Source: Sphingopyxis sp. OPL5 | GTDB lineage: Bacteria > Pseudomonadota > Alphaproteobacteria > Sphingomonadales > Sphingomonadaceae | DNA: 64,000 nt | Reading direction: 5' to 3' | NCBI RefSeq assembly: GCF_003797775.2 | Contig: NZ_CP060725.1 | Location: 434,001 to 498,000 of the forward strand | Shown here: piece after piece, positions 16,375 through 25,435 of the stretch | Layout: every line of letters begins with the position of its first letter | Position numbering within the stretch: the stretch's first letter is position 1 | The notes under the pieces: generated by a model | The model's input: the letters and a program-made list of their open reading frames with translations, nothing else | The model's database searches: none | What the model was told of the DNA's origin: nothing | Translations under genes and position numbers: made by a program

Positions 16375-17061
16375 TCAGGCGACCATCCGGATGTCATCGG
16401 CGTGCTCCGGATAGGGTGCGGTGCTGGCGGCGACGGCGATCCCGGCGAGTTCGTTCGCGAACCCGTGGTTGACGTCACGATGATGGGCTTCGTCGGCACG
16501 CACGACCAGAACGACATCGCGCAATGTCGCGTCGTCGCCAAGCTTCCAATAATGTTTGGCGATCGCAGGCGCGGGCAGGTTAGCGCTGCGGCCCTTGTCG
16601 ATATCATCGAGGTAGAGCGTGTAGCTGATCACGGCTTCTTCCTCGAAATAACCGACGACGCGGTGCGCCGTCTTGGAGCTGACCAGATAGAGCGCGAAGA
16701 ACGCGAGGTAGAAGACCCACTGGACCCCAAGAATGACCATACGCTCGAACACGGAGGGTTTAGCGACTTCGATGAACGTCATGAGGTGCATCCGCTCATT
16801 CTCCGCCTCTTCCATCAGGGTGCGGATCCAGCCCTTGTCGTCTTCCATCCGGCGCAGGCATTTGAGATGGGTCAGCGTCGCCCCGACCATACCGGGGACC
16901 GCCGCAACGGTTTCGAGTACGATCGCCCGGTGCCCATAGCGCTTGGCAAAGAAAGTATCGGCGCAGAAGCGTAGCATCTTGGTGAAGCCCAGCGCGATGC
17001 GGTCGGAGATATCCAGGGGGCGATGATGGACATTGAGATGGGCAAACGTGGCTTCGGTCAT
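16375..17061 (-). CDS. aox: Alternative oxidase (AOX), ubiquinol oxidase
   Basis: Start ATG 17061 ([13 protein letters not shown]) with GGAG upstream; 228 residues. The four di-iron helices are visible: [52 protein letters not shown] and [12 protein letters not shown], supplying the Glu and His ligands. Hydrophobic segments between them suit a monotopic membrane protein. AOX passes electrons from ubiquinol to O2 without pumping protons and is resistant to NO and cyanide. Its place in an NO-responsive operon suggests it keeps respiration going when NO blocks haem-copper oxidases. Confidence 0.95.
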   Translation of the reverse strand: MTEATFAHLNVHHRPLDISDRIALGFTKMLRFCADTFFAKRYGHRAIVLETVAAVPGMVGATLTHLKCLRRMEDDKGWIRTLMEEAENERMHLMTFIEVAKPSVFERMVILGVQWVFYLAFFALYLVSSKTAHRVVGYFEEEAVISYTLYLDDIDKGRSANLPAPAIAKHYWKLGDDATLRDVVLVVRADEAHHRDVNHGFANELAGIAVAASTAPYPEHADDIRMVA

Positions 17062-17083
17062 GCTCAGGTGCTCCTTCGGAAAA

Positions 17084-17488
17084 TCAGTTGATCCCGCCGC
17101 GCGCGGCAACCGGATCTTCGAGGCGAAAAAACAGGGCGAGGCCGAGGCTCTCGGCAATGCGCGCCGCCTTGTTCTGGAGCGCGGCTGCGGCCCGCGCCGA
17201 CATCAGTTCGTCGGTGGTCGCCGTCCAGATTGTCAGCCAGCGATCGAACATCGCCGGTGTGATCCGGCTTCTGTGCTTGAGATGCGCCGCCATCGGGCTG
17301 CCCTTGTAGCGCCCGCTCGTGAGCATGACGGACGACCAAAAGGCGACGAGCCGTTCGAGATGCCCCGGCCAGTCGGCTACCGCGTCATTGAAGATCGGGC
17401 CAATCTCGGCATCGGCGCGAACCCGCTCGTAGAAAAGCGGAATCAGACGCTCCAGTCCCGCCTCGTCGATTTCGTCACTCTCGATCAC
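17084..17488 (-). CDS. Group III truncated haemoglobin
   Basis: GTG at 17488 is preferred: it has GGAG seven bases upstream, while the longer frame needs a TTG at 17500. 134 residues. Features of trHbIII are [34 protein letters not shown], the proximal His in [22 protein letters not shown]. It probably binds NO or O2 as the first gene of the NO-defence operon, 22 bp before AOX. Confidence 0.9.
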   Translation of the reverse strand: MIESDEIDEAGLERLIPLFYERVRADAEIGPIFNDAVADWPGHLERLVAFWSSVMLTSGRYKGSPMAAHLKHRSRITPAMFDRWLTIWTATTDELMSARAAAALQNKAARIAESLGLALFFRLEDPVAARGGIN

Positions 17489-17499
17489 GACTCGCTCCA

Positions 17500-17526
17500 A
17501 TCATGCATGGTCCGCGCATGTATGAT
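17500..17526. promoter_or_regulatory. 27-bp near-perfect palindrome upstream of the globin gene
   Basis: ATCATGCATG and CATGTATGAT flank the centre GTCCGCG; the two arms pair at 9 of 10 positions. It starts 12 bp before the globin GTG, so it is inside the likely leader or promoter. Its spacing does not fit the NsrR consensus, so it may be a second operator or an mRNA hairpin. Confidence 0.55.
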
Positions 17527-17536
17527 GGCGGATTGA

Positions 17537-17559
17537 AACATGCAACAGAAATGCATATT
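17537..17559. promoter_or_regulatory. NsrR-like operator between the globin operon and the Rrf2 gene
   Basis: The two ATGCA cores start 11 bp apart (17540 and 17551), the same spacing as in the NsrR consensus AAGATGCATTT-N-AAATGCATCTT, and about 18 of 22 defined positions agree. It lies 27 bp before the regulator's start and 49 bp before globin, right for repressing both divergent promoters. Confidence 0.7.
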
Positions 17560-17586
17560 AAACTCGCGAGCCGGCGGGAGAGGTTG

Positions 17587-18051
17587 ATGCGACTGACGCA
17601 CTACACAGACTATGCGATGCGCGTGCTGCTTTACCTTGGGGGCAAAGCGGGCGAGCAACTGTCACCCATAGCCGAGATCGCGCGCTCCTATGGCATCTCG
17701 CAAAATCACCTCATGAAGGTAGTCAATGATCTTGTGAACGCGGGCTATCTGGAGAGCGTGCGCGGACGCTATGGTGGGGTGCGGCTCGCGCGTCTTCCGA
17801 GAGACATCAATATTGGCGAAGTCGTCCGCCACACCGAAGACGGCTTCAATCTCGTCGATTGCGCCAGCTGCGTCATTGCGCCCGCTTGCGGTTTGACCGG
17901 TGCCCTGAACGAGGCGCTCGCCGCCTTCATGAAGGTGCTCGATGGATATTGCCTCGAGGATCTGTTGACCAAGCGGCGCGACTTGCAGTGGATATTTGCG
18001 GCTGCCGACGATGATATTGACAAGCAAGATGCGGATCAGGCCCAAATATAA
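17587..18051 (+). CDS. nsrR: Rrf2-family repressor, NsrR type
   Basis: Start ATG 17587 with GGGAGAGG upstream; 154 residues. The winged helix begins MRLTHYTDYAMRVLLYLG with AEIARSYGISQNHLMKVVNDLVNAGYL. Three Cys in CASCVIAPAC (about residues 93-102) match the NsrR iron-sulphur cluster pattern. NO disrupts the cluster and frees DNA. It is divergent from the globin-AOX-DUF1971-hmp operon with a consensus-like operator between them, giving strong functional support. Confidence 0.92.
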   Translation: MRLTHYTDYAMRVLLYLGGKAGEQLSPIAEIARSYGISQNHLMKVVNDLVNAGYLESVRGRYGGVRLARLPRDINIGEVVRHTEDGFNLVDCASCVIAPACGLTGALNEALAAFMKVLDGYCLEDLLTKRRDLQWIFAAADDDIDKQDADQAQI

Positions 18052-18747
18052 TAGAAAATAGAAAACTATTCCGGTTCCCAGCTTGATTAATAATTTTGCG
18101 CCTCTATCTCGGATCCATGGCTACCGAAATATGTTCCCTTTGGCTCCGTAGCACGGAAAAACTGCTAACGCTGTAGCCCGCCCCACCCGGATGATTTGAT
18201 ATCCGGGAGCTCGGGGCCATTTTATCAAGCAATGAAGCGCGAATGATCATTCGGCCTGCTTGAATTTTCAAATATGCAATTTCCATTGAAAGAGGCGCGT
18301 CTGATGCGCTTTCTTTCTCAAAGACCATGAACTCCGTACCGCTTCGAGGGAGAGGTCGGTCGTCTTTCCCTTCCGAGTGACGATAGGCCGCATCCGCACG
18401 CGGGCGCGGATTGAAAGAGATGATGTTCGTGCCAACCTCCTTTTCGCAATCGCAGGACGATATAACTGCCGCCGATCGAGCTCAGGAATCTCACCAATTC
18501 AGGTTGAGGTTAAAAGTACTGATTTTCTTCTCTGTCGCGTCCATCAACATAGCTCTCATAGCTATGTCTTCGGCAAATCCATGATCCTCCTTCGTTTCAG
18601 GATCTGACGATGAACTACAGGAAAGCCAATCTGGTGCCGTCACAACCGCTTGGATCGGCCTGATCCGGATGCGCAATATCTCCGGGTCAGGCGTGCGACC
18701 GTCAGGGCAACGCCCTTTGGATGAACTGATCAAACGGAGCCATCGAC
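18052..18747. other. Long intergenic region, no supported gene
   Basis: About 700 bp with lower GC in parts. Reading frames of 60-150 codons exist on both strands but none has recognisable composition, ribosome site or family resemblance. It may hold promoters for the small gene at 18748 or a non-coding RNA, but I see no specific structure. Confidence 0.4.
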
Positions 18748-18879
18748 ATGGCAAAGAAGAACCAACGAGGAAACCGCGAGCCGCGGAAGCCCAAGAAGCA
18801 GAAAGACACATCCGCCGTCGAAAATTCGGTGTCAGCGGCGCTGCGCAAGCAGCTGCCGGGCCAGCGAAAACACGCCTGA
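18748..18879 (+). CDS. Very small basic conserved protein (43 residues)
   Basis: ATG 18748 is preceded by CGGAG. The product begins MAKKNQRGNREPRKPKKQKD and ends RKQLPGQRKHA. Small proteins beginning MAK-xQR-NREx(K)KPKK are a recurring annotated family of unknown function in proteobacteria. It is highly basic and Lys/Arg-rich, so nucleic-acid or ribosome binding is possible. It stands alone. Confidence 0.7.
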   Translation: MAKKNQRGNREPRKPKKQKDTSAVENSVSAALRKQLPGQRKHA

Positions 18880-19063
18880 CACTATCTTTCAGGTCGTGAG
18901 GACAGGGGCTATTTCGCCTCCCCCCAGGCAATAGAGCCCCTGTCTGATCCCTGCCGTCCGCGCGAACTGGCCGTCAAACGTCTCGAGATTGTTGCGGGAC
19001 AACCCGTTTCGCACATCCATGGCGGATCGGAGACAACCGCACCGAATTTAACGGAGGACAATG

Positions 19064-19252
19064 ATGTCAAAGTCGGTAAATCGTCGCCTGAAGAAAAACC
19101 ACGAGCTGGTTTCGCGTCTCATCGCCAAGCGGCAGGGTTCAAAGGGATATGATCCCTTGATGCTGGGCGAGCTCAAGAAGACGAGGCTGTCGATCAAGGA
19201 CCGGATCGCCCGAATTGAAGCGGCGGAGCGTCACCACGCGCCAGCATTTTAG
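19064..19252 (+). CDS. DUF465/YdcH-like small protein
   Basis: Two ATGs lie in tandem (19061 and 19064); GGAGG is better spaced for the second. 62 residues. The ending LMLGELKKTRLSIKDRIARI is typical of DUF465, and the first half is a predicted helix (LKKNHELVSRLIAK). A two-helix coiled-coil protein of unknown function, common as single genes in alphaproteobacteria. Confidence 0.85.
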   Translation: MSKSVNRRLKKNHELVSRLIAKRQGSKGYDPLMLGELKKTRLSIKDRIARIEAAERHHAPAF

Positions 19253-19777
19253 CCCCCGCGGCGGAGCCGCGCTCTGTGGCTTCGCCGCGATATTACAATA
19301 ATGACGTGACGAACGGTAACAGTGTCGAAAAAGCGGTTTCGGTTTTGCCCATTCGATCGAGGCAGTTCCAGCGAATTGGGATAGTGAAGGCGGTGCGAGT
19401 TGTCGGTTGGCCGGTCGCCGGGCCAACCCTGATCGCCCTGTAGCGCGCACGCGCGCCGGCGGCTGACCGCGCCAACGGCCGCTCGAGCGATATGTCTTGC
19501 ACAGAAGAGTTCAAAGACGAGAAGCAGCGACGCGGCCAATGCGAAGAGGCCGAAATGCCTTGAGAAGATTTGACTTTGCGATCTGCTTTGGCCAATCTGC
19601 CCCTATGCAATCCGGCCCGCACCCTTCCCGCTTCCGTGTTCATGGGGGACAGCTTCTCGCGGGCTTTTAGCCCCGAGCTTCGGTGCAGCACGCCCCGGGC
19701 TCGGGGCGAACATTCCAGATCGACGAACCGCGCTGCCCGGTAGCGCGACCTCACCCAATTCACGCGAAAGTAGTACC
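19253..19777. other. Intergenic region with a terminator-like hairpin
   Basis: GCGGC-GGA-GCCGC near 19258 follows the DUF465 stop closely and may end transcription. The remaining 500 bp holds long frames on the minus strand that overlap rnk and have no family features, so I see no gene. Confidence 0.45.
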
Positions 19778-20191
19778 ATGTCCAAACCCAGGGCCGGAAA
19801 ACGTCCGGCAATCCATATGATCGACAGCGAGGCGGAAAGTCTCTCGAATCTGGCAATGGCGGTCGAAGATCGCCTGCCGCAAGTCAGCGCCATGCTTCTC
19901 GGCGAAATTACGCGCGCCGTCCTGCATAAGGCGGATCGCATTCCGCCCGATGTCATCACCATGCATGCCAGGGCGAGCTTCCTCGATGAAGCGAGCGGCC
20001 GCGAATATTCCTATGAGCTCGTCTACCCGAAGGACGCCGATATCGCGGAGTATCGCATTTCGGTTCTGACCCTCGTCGGCGCCGGGTTGATCGGGCTGCG
20101 CGAGGGACAATCGATCCTCTGGCCCGATCGTGACGGACGCGAACGAAAGCTCAGCATTCTCAAGGTTCAACAGCCAGCGAAGGCCGAATGA
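19778..20191 (+). CDS. rnk: Regulator of nucleoside diphosphate kinase (GreA/B C-terminal-like)
   Basis: 137 residues. The N-terminal helical part IHMIDSEAESLSNLAMAVEDRLP is followed by the FKBP-like domain shared with GreA/GreB: VITMHARASFLDEASGREYSYELVYP, IAEYRISVLTLVGAGLIGLREGQSI and RKLSILKVQ. Rnk-type proteins bind RNA polymerase near the secondary channel and affect NTP pools. No operon partner. Confidence 0.88.
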   Translation: MSKPRAGKRPAIHMIDSEAESLSNLAMAVEDRLPQVSAMLLGEITRAVLHKADRIPPDVITMHARASFLDEASGREYSYELVYPKDADIAEYRISVLTLVGAGLIGLREGQSILWPDRDGRERKLSILKVQQPAKAE

Positions 20192-20278
20192 ATCAAAGCA
20201 TGGGGAGCGCAAGGACGCTTGTATGAACGCAGATCAGCCTCCCCCCTTTGATTCCCCATCCCGCCGAAAGATTTCTGG

Positions 20279-21025
20279 ATGAGCGATTATGGCCTGTTGG
20301 CATGTGCCGCATTTTTCGCCGGCGTCTTGAACACCATCGCTGGCGGAGGAACATTTCTGACGCTGCCCGCGCTGGTGTTCACCGGTGTGCCCTTGGTGAC
20401 AGCCAATGCGACCAGCGCAGTCGCGGTGTCGCCGGGCTATCTTGGCGGCGCAGCGGGGTTCCGAAGGGAAATTTCCGCCTATCCGCGGCGCCAGCTTCTG
20501 AAGATTGTCGGAGCGACGCTGTTCGGCGGATTGGTGGGCTCACTCCTGCTGCTGGTGTCTTCCAACGAGGCCTTTTCGTTCGTTGTTCCCTTCCTGCTGC
20601 TGATTGCCACAACCGCTTTCGCCTTCGCGGAACCTGTCCAGAAGTGGGCCCAGCGCCATCGATTTGCCAAAGCCGATAACATGGCGTCGCTGATCGTGGT
20701 CGCCATTTATGGAGGCTATTTCAACGGCGGTCTTGGCATCGTCTTGCTCGCGCTGTTCGCGTGTTGGGGCATGCGCGACCTTGATCAGATGAACGGCCTG
20801 AAGAACGCGATATCGCTATTGATCTCCGGCACCTCAGTCGCGACCTTTGCCCTCGCCGGCCTGGTAGCCTGGCCGCAGGCACTGGTGATGATGGCAGCCG
20901 CGACGATTGGCGGCTATGCAGGCGCGCCGCTCGCACGCAGGCTGCCGACCGCCCTAGTCCGCGCCGTCATCATTATGGTCGGCACGGCCATGAGCTTGAT
21001 CTTTTTCGCAAGGCTTCTGAATTAG
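20279..21025 (+). CDS. TSUP-family (TauE/SafE) membrane permease
   Basis: 248 residues with about eight hydrophobic segments. Typical features are the N-terminal NTIAGGGTFLTLPAL with an inverted half repeat later at GGYFNGGLGIVLLALF and GLKNAISLL. The family exports sulphite, sulphonates or related anions. No sulphur-metabolism gene is adjacent, so the substrate is open. Confidence 0.9.
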   Translation: MSDYGLLACAAFFAGVLNTIAGGGTFLTLPALVFTGVPLVTANATSAVAVSPGYLGGAAGFRREISAYPRRQLLKIVGATLFGGLVGSLLLLVSSNEAFSFVVPFLLLIATTAFAFAEPVQKWAQRHRFAKADNMASLIVVAIYGGYFNGGLGIVLLALFACWGMRDLDQMNGLKNAISLLISGTSVATFALAGLVAWPQALVMMAAATIGGYAGAPLARRLPTALVRAVIIMVGTAMSLIFFARLLN

Positions 21026-21104
21026 CCGCGATACCAACTTTTCTTCACAAGGCAGGTGAGCGCAAGACCTCGCTCGCGCTCTCATGGCTGTTTTCCCGAA
21101 CCGC

Positions 21105-22715
21105 TCACACGGCCAACTCGAAACTGTCCGGCCGCGCCAGACGCCAGGCGGCGCTGTAAAAATCCCGTTCCGAAGCGCCGGCCAACAATTCGCCTTCTTC
21201 GAGGAAGATGTGCAACTGTGAGAAAAGCCGGATTTCGGTTAGGCTCACGCGCCTGACCAGATGGTGAGGGCTGAGTTGCGCGGGATGATCAAGCCCAGCC
21301 GCCGCAATCATTTCCGACAGGCCAAGCAATGTGTTGCGATGGTAATGATAGACCCGGTCGCCCTTGTCGCCGACGTCCAGGGCGCGCTGACGGACCGCAT
21401 CCTGCGTTGCAACCCCCACCGGGCAGCGGTTCGTGTGGCAGGCCAGCGACTGGATGCATCCGATCGCGAACATGAACCCACGACCGGCATTGGTCCAGTC
21501 GGCGCCCAACGCCATCGCGGTCGCAATATCGAACGCGCTGATGATTTTCCCCGCCGCGCCGACCTTGATCTTGCCACGGAGCCCGGCGCCGACGAGCGTA
21601 TTGTGCACGAAGAGCAACCCCTCGCGCATGGGCATGCCCAGATGGTCGGTAAATTCAAACGGCGCCGCGCCCGTTCCGCCCTCCCCGCCATCGACGACGA
21701 TATAATCAGGCAGGATATTCGTCTCGAGCATGGCCTTGACGATGCCCATGAACTCCCAGGGCTGTCCGATGCAAAGTTTGAAACCGACGGGCTTGCCACC
21801 CGACAATTTTCGCAGTTTGCCAATAAATTGCATGAGTTCGATCGGCGTGGAAAAGGCGCTGTGCCGTGCTGGAGAGATGCAGTCGCGGCCGCGCGGGATG
21901 CCGCGCGTCTCGGATATTTCCGCGGTGATCTTCGCTGCGGGGAGGATGCCGCCCATTCCCGGCTTGGCACCCTGGCTAATCTTGAGCTCGATCATCTTGA
22001 CCTGGGGATCGGCTGCCTGCTCGGCGAAGCGAACCGGATCAAACCCGCCCTCGTCGGTGCGGCACCCGAAATAGCCGCTGCCGATTTCCCAGATGAGATC
22101 GCCGCCCTGCTCGCGATGATAGCGGCTGATCGAACCTTCGCCCGTATCATGGGCAAAACCGCCCAACTTCGCGCCCTTATTGAGCGCCCGGATGGCGTTG
22201 GCGCTTAGCGCGCCGAAGCTCATCGCCGAAATGTTGAAAATCGATGCCGGATAAGGCCGGGCGCAATCTGCCCCGCCGATGAGTATGCGGAAGCTCGCCG
22301 GGTCGGCGACGGCCCCGGGCCGCGTCGAGTGGGCGATGAACTCATAGCCGTTGCGATACACATCGACCAGCGTTCCGAACGGCCGGTCGCTGATCTCATT
22401 CTTGGCACGCGCATAGACGAGCGAGCGCTGGCTGCGCGAAAAGGGCGTTTGTTCCTGGTCGCCCTCGACAAGATATTGCCGGATCGCTGGACGAACGCTT
22501 TCGAAGAGCCAACGCAGTCGTCCGACAAGCGGATAATTTCGCCGGACCGAATGTTCGGGTTGAGCGAGATCCATTACACCCGTCAGCGCCAGTCCGCCTG
22601 ATATCATGATCATGAGGATTGCCCAGGGGTGCGGCAGGAATAGCGTAAATGCCACTGTGGCGGCGACGCTGATGAGCAGCGGCGAATAGCGGTTGATCAG
22701 CACGAGAAGCTCCAT
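21105..22715 (-). CDS. FMN-binding glutamate synthase-like protein
   Basis: 536 residues. Two hydrophobic stretches at residues 10-45 anchor the N-terminus in the membrane. The remainder is the GltB-type TIM barrel: ISAMSFGALSANAIRALNKGA, the sequence DTGEGSISRYH, LKISQGAKPGMGGILPA, VVDGGEGGTGAAPFEF and CHTNRCPVGVATQD, which supplies the Cys ligands seen for the iron-sulphur site. It lacks the amidotransferase domain and central domain of full GltB. Such single-domain proteins occur widely; their true reaction is not settled. Confidence 0.92.
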   Translation of the reverse strand: MELLVLINRYSPLLISVAATVAFTLFLPHPWAILMIMISGGLALTGVMDLAQPEHSVRRNYPLVGRLRWLFESVRPAIRQYLVEGDQEQTPFSRSQRSLVYARAKNEISDRPFGTLVDVYRNGYEFIAHSTRPGAVADPASFRILIGGADCARPYPASIFNISAMSFGALSANAIRALNKGAKLGGFAHDTGEGSISRYHREQGGDLIWEIGSGYFGCRTDEGGFDPVRFAEQAADPQVKMIELKISQGAKPGMGGILPAAKITAEISETRGIPRGRDCISPARHSAFSTPIELMQFIGKLRKLSGGKPVGFKLCIGQPWEFMGIVKAMLETNILPDYIVVDGGEGGTGAAPFEFTDHLGMPMREGLLFVHNTLVGAGLRGKIKVGAAGKIISAFDIATAMALGADWTNAGRGFMFAIGCIQSLACHTNRCPVGVATQDAVRQRALDVGDKGDRVYHYHRNTLLGLSEMIAAAGLDHPAQLSPHHLVRRVSLTEIRLFSQLHIFLEEGELLAGASERDFYSAAWRLARPDSFELAV

Positions 22716-22833
22716 TCATGTCCGCGCTGCAACCCGGACGGCTCGGGAAAAAAGAAAAATGCCGCAAAAGTGCTGTGCCTCCGCGGATGACGCGCCGGGT
22801 CGGCGCCGATGGTTCACCAGTAAATCGGGTCGC

Positions 22834-23142
22834 TCAGGGGGATGGGAGACTCAGGACAGAAAGGGCGAGAACGATAATGACGGGCAGCAGCCGCGACCAT
22901 CGGGCGGCGAACGCGTTCCGATGAGCCAAATAGAAGGCATCGAGCTTCTTCGATAAATGCTCGTCAGCCATGATGATCGCTGTGTCGAGCAATGGAATTG
23001 ATGGGAGGAGTGCCAGCAGGCGCGCATTTTCATCGCTCGTGAGCCGCGGGTAGCGCACAAGTATGGCCTCTACGTCACGCGTACGGCGCGCTACAGCTTT
23101 TGAGCGAAGGCGGGCGCGGATGCCCATTTGGATTGCTCCCAA
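22834..23142 (-). CDS. Small protein with C-terminal membrane anchor
   Basis: 102 residues; a later ATG at 23127 is possible. The main part is helical (LRSKAVARRTRDVEAILVRYP, LLPSIPLLDTAIIMADEHLSKKLDAFYLAHR), ending in a hydrophobic helix LLPVIIVLALSVLSL. Last gene of a run of small genes from 24467. Function unknown. Confidence 0.55.
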   Translation of the reverse strand: MGAIQMGIRARLRSKAVARRTRDVEAILVRYPRLTSDENARLLALLPSIPLLDTAIIMADEHLSKKLDAFYLAHRNAFAARWSRLLPVIIVLALSVLSLPSP

Positions 23143-23221
23143 CTCGAAATAGGTGGCGAAGAGTATCGGCGTCCATGCGCCGCAGCTGGCTGTTTTCGCG
23201 GCTTCGTCGCGCGTGAGAGAG

Positions 23222-23545
23222 TCAATCGAGCCCCCCGACTAGTGCGTCATCGTCCGACCAAAGTGTCGGTGGGTGGCTTTGCTCGCCGAACTGCGTCGAC
23301 ACGCTAAGTGTATTATCTATCGCAGCGCCTGTGGCAGAACTGCTACCTATTGGACTTGTCCAGACGATCGCGATCACGCCAGAGAAACAAACGATAGCAG
23401 CGGTCGCCCAGCAAATCCGCCGGCGCCGCGTGAACGCGAAAACCAGACAGTAGAGCCCCGCGACCATCAGGACGAAGATAATGCCTGACATCGGTTCGGA
23501 AACGGCGAGCGTCGGCGCGAGCGGATCGGCGAGTATTGAGTACAT
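23222..23545 (-). CDS. Small two-helix membrane protein
   Basis: 107 residues. Hydrophobic segments are at about 19-39 (SGIIFVLMVAGLYCLVFAF) and 46-64, separated by a basic turn TRRRRI. The C-terminal 40 residues are polar. It follows the 46-residue gene by 15 bp. Unknown function. Confidence 0.55.
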   Translation of the reverse strand: MYSILADPLAPTLAVSEPMSGIIFVLMVAGLYCLVFAFTRRRRICWATAAIVCFSGVIAIVWTSPIGSSSATGAAIDNTLSVSTQFGEQSHPPTLWSDDDALVGGLD

Positions 23546-23560
23546 CGAATGTCTCGCCGC

Positions 23561-23701
23561 TTATGCGGGCTGGGCGATGAGCGAGCCGACAAACCAGCAT
23601 GCCAGGATAAAGAGCAGGACGAACGTGAAGACGTAAAGCGCCTGCGCGCGGCAGCCGAGTTGCAGAGGCGCATTCGGGTGATCTGAAACATCTCCCCTCA
23701 C
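23561..23701 (-). CDS. 46-residue single-span membrane protein
   Basis: The open frame extends to 23824, but a GTG at 23701 overlaps the stop of the upstream gene (GTGA) and has GGAG eight bases before it, so I choose this start. The product has a short polar beginning VRGDVSDHPNAP and one long hydrophobic helix ALYVFTFVLLFILACWFVGSLI. Translational coupling to the 187-residue gene suggests the two act together. Confidence 0.5.
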   Translation of the reverse strand: MRGDVSDHPNAPLQLGCRAQALYVFTFVLLFILACWFVGSLIAQPA

Positions 23702-24261
23702 GACACTGTCTCCAGACGGCCGGATGATACGCTCGATGCGTTCGATCGCTCGGCAAAGCCTGTCACCATCGCGAGCATCATACGGCGCGTCGCCGATGGG
23801 GCAGCCGTTCGCGGATCGCACCAAAGATCGGAATAAAGGGCGGCATAAGCTCTCAGTTCGGAGCGACGAGATCGCTCGCCGTCGATCATTCGGCTTTCAA
23901 AGGTTGCGACTTCGCGCCGGGCTTCGTCGAGAGGCAGGCCCGCTCGCTCCTGCTCGGACCAGATCGACCGGCGTAAAGCTTCGACTTCGATCGAAGGCGC
24001 AGGGATGTGAAAATATTGCGCCATCCGCGCTACCAATGGCTGACCGGCGCCGCGGCAGGCATCGCTCAGGCGCAAAGCGACGGCGACAAGTTGGTCGTCG
24101 GCGAACGGCGATAATGCCAGCCGCTCGATATCGTTATAGCCATCGTCAGCGATCACTCGCACGCGGGCCGCACCTCCCGGTACTGACAATAATTCGTTAG
24201 CTCGCAACGATGCGCTGCGAAGCAGACGCGCAAAAAGCGCGTCCGGCGGCTTGATTTCCAT
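23698..24261 (-). CDS. Helical protein of unknown function (187 residues)
   Basis: Soluble, mostly helical by composition, rich in Arg and Ala, without membrane segments. Residues 10-55 resemble no domain I can name (ARLLRSASLRANELLSVPGG). Lies 35 bp after a small proline-rich gene and overlaps the next gene by 4 bp. It is the largest member of the small-gene operon. Confidence 0.6.
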   Translation of the reverse strand: MEIKPPDALFARLLRSASLRANELLSVPGGAARVRVIADDGYNDIERLALSPFADDQLVAVALRLSDACRGAGQPLVARMAQYFHIPAPSIEVEALRRSIWSEQERAGLPLDEARREVATFESRMIDGERSRRSELRAYAALYSDLWCDPRTAAPSATRRMMLAMVTGFAERSNASSVSSGRLETVS

Positions 24262-24296
24262 GATAGTCTCGATTCTTCCAATAGCCCTGACGACGA

Positions 24297-24467
24297 TTAA
24301 GCGGCGCGTGGCGGACCCGGCGGCTTAGACGGCGGCATCGGCGGAACCGGTCGCGCTCCCGTTTCACGGGCAGGGAATTTGATGATCTTGTCATCGCCGG
24401 ATTGTTCGCGCGGCTGCGCAGAAACATCCTCCGCTCGCGCGGAAGATTTTGTATCGATGCTGTTCAT
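24297..24467 (-). CDS. Small proline-rich protein (56 residues)
   Basis: Starts ATG 24467 and ends just before the 187-residue gene. The first half is polar (MNSIDTKSSARAED). The second ends in a run of prolines (PVPPMPPSKPPGPPRAA), which could bind or span envelope partners. No signal peptide. Likely first gene of the operon. Confidence 0.5.
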   Translation of the reverse strand: MNSIDTKSSARAEDVSAQPREQSGDDKIIKFPARETGARPVPPMPPSKPPGPPRAA

Positions 24468-24715
24468 GGTGTCACTCGGACCCGCTGGGGTCGTTTTGCT
24501 TGCTAGGTCATAGCTGTGCCCCGCCCCCGCCGGATGCGAGTTCGGGGCGGCTAGCCTTCGAGAAGCCGGCCTGCGTGGTGCGCCGAGCGCCGCAAGAGGA
24601 GTGAATTATTCATCGCCGACCATCATGGCCATTGCCCACACTAAGTCAACTTCATTAATTGGTAAGCGTCGCGCCGGGTCGGCGAGACAGGATAAAATGG
24701 CAGTAACGCATGCGA

Positions 24716-25435
24716 TCATGATCGGTCAGTCCCAGACATGCCAAGACATGCGAGCATCGATGCCTCGTCCGGGCGCTTCGCAACCTTGATGTCCAACCCT
24801 CTCCCATTTCGGAAGGACGAGGCAGCAGCTTCGGATATACAGACGACGGCCCCCCGCCACGCGGGTTGGCGGCGGTCGAGCCACGCCGCGACATGCGCGC
24901 CCGCACGCGGCGAGTGGATCAGGGCCGCGGCAAGCCCCGCGGGACTGGCGACCACTCTTCTCATCCCTGCAAGGTTGCTTTCAACGACATCATAAACCGG
25001 ATGGCGGCGTAGCCGCACCCCGCCAGCAGCCAGCAAAACCTCAAGATCGCCGGCAGGTTGCACCGCCCCGATGTGCAGGACCGTCGATCCGGGCACGCAT
25101 TGTGCCACGATCAACTTCGCGAGGTCCGAGACAGCACCGCTCGCGGACATAACGCGCCGATAGCCTATGGCGCGGGCAAAGCGAGCGCTGTGGTCGCCCA
25201 CCGCAAAAACCTGGCGATCGGCAAGCGCCGGCAAGAACCGGTGAAGACGAATGCCGTTGAGACTGGTGAATATCAGCGCGTCCGGCACTGCGACGGGAAC
25301 ATGCGTCGCAACGGGCACGACCCGCAGCGCGGGCATGAGCAATGTCTCATATCCTATCGCTGCGAGGCGCTTGGCGGTCAGTTGGTTGAATGGCGCGGTG
25401 CGGGTGACCCACACCCGGCCGGCGTCAGGCGGCAT
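24716..25435 (-). CDS. hemD: Uroporphyrinogen-III synthase-like protein
   Basis: Start ATG 25435 (MPPDAGRVWVTRTAPFNQLT), overlapping the upstream gene's stop by 11 bp; 239 residues. The two-lobed HemD pattern is visible: VWVTRTAPF..A at the start, DALIFTSLNGIRL, VFAVGDHSARFARAIGYRRV, VLHIGAVQPAGDLEVLLAAGG, AALIHSPRAGAHVAAWL and VCISEAAASSF. It closes linear hydroxymethylbilane to uroporphyrinogen III. It stands apart from hemC, its usual neighbour. Confidence 0.85.
   Translation of the reverse strand: MPPDAGRVWVTRTAPFNQLTAKRLAAIGYETLLMPALRVVPVATHVPVAVPDALIFTSLNGIRLHRFLPALADRQVFAVGDHSARFARAIGYRRVMSASGAVSDLAKLIVAQCVPGSTVLHIGAVQPAGDLEVLLAAGGVRLRRHPVYDVVESNLAGMRRVVASPAGLAAALIHSPRAGAHVAAWLDRRQPAWRGAVVCISEAAASSFRNGRGLDIKVAKRPDEASMLACLGMSGTDRS

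Noticed and set aside
18491..18931. A 146-codon minus-strand frame across 18.5-18.9 kb
   Set aside because: It overlaps the better supported 43-residue basic protein, lacks a ribosome site and has no family features.
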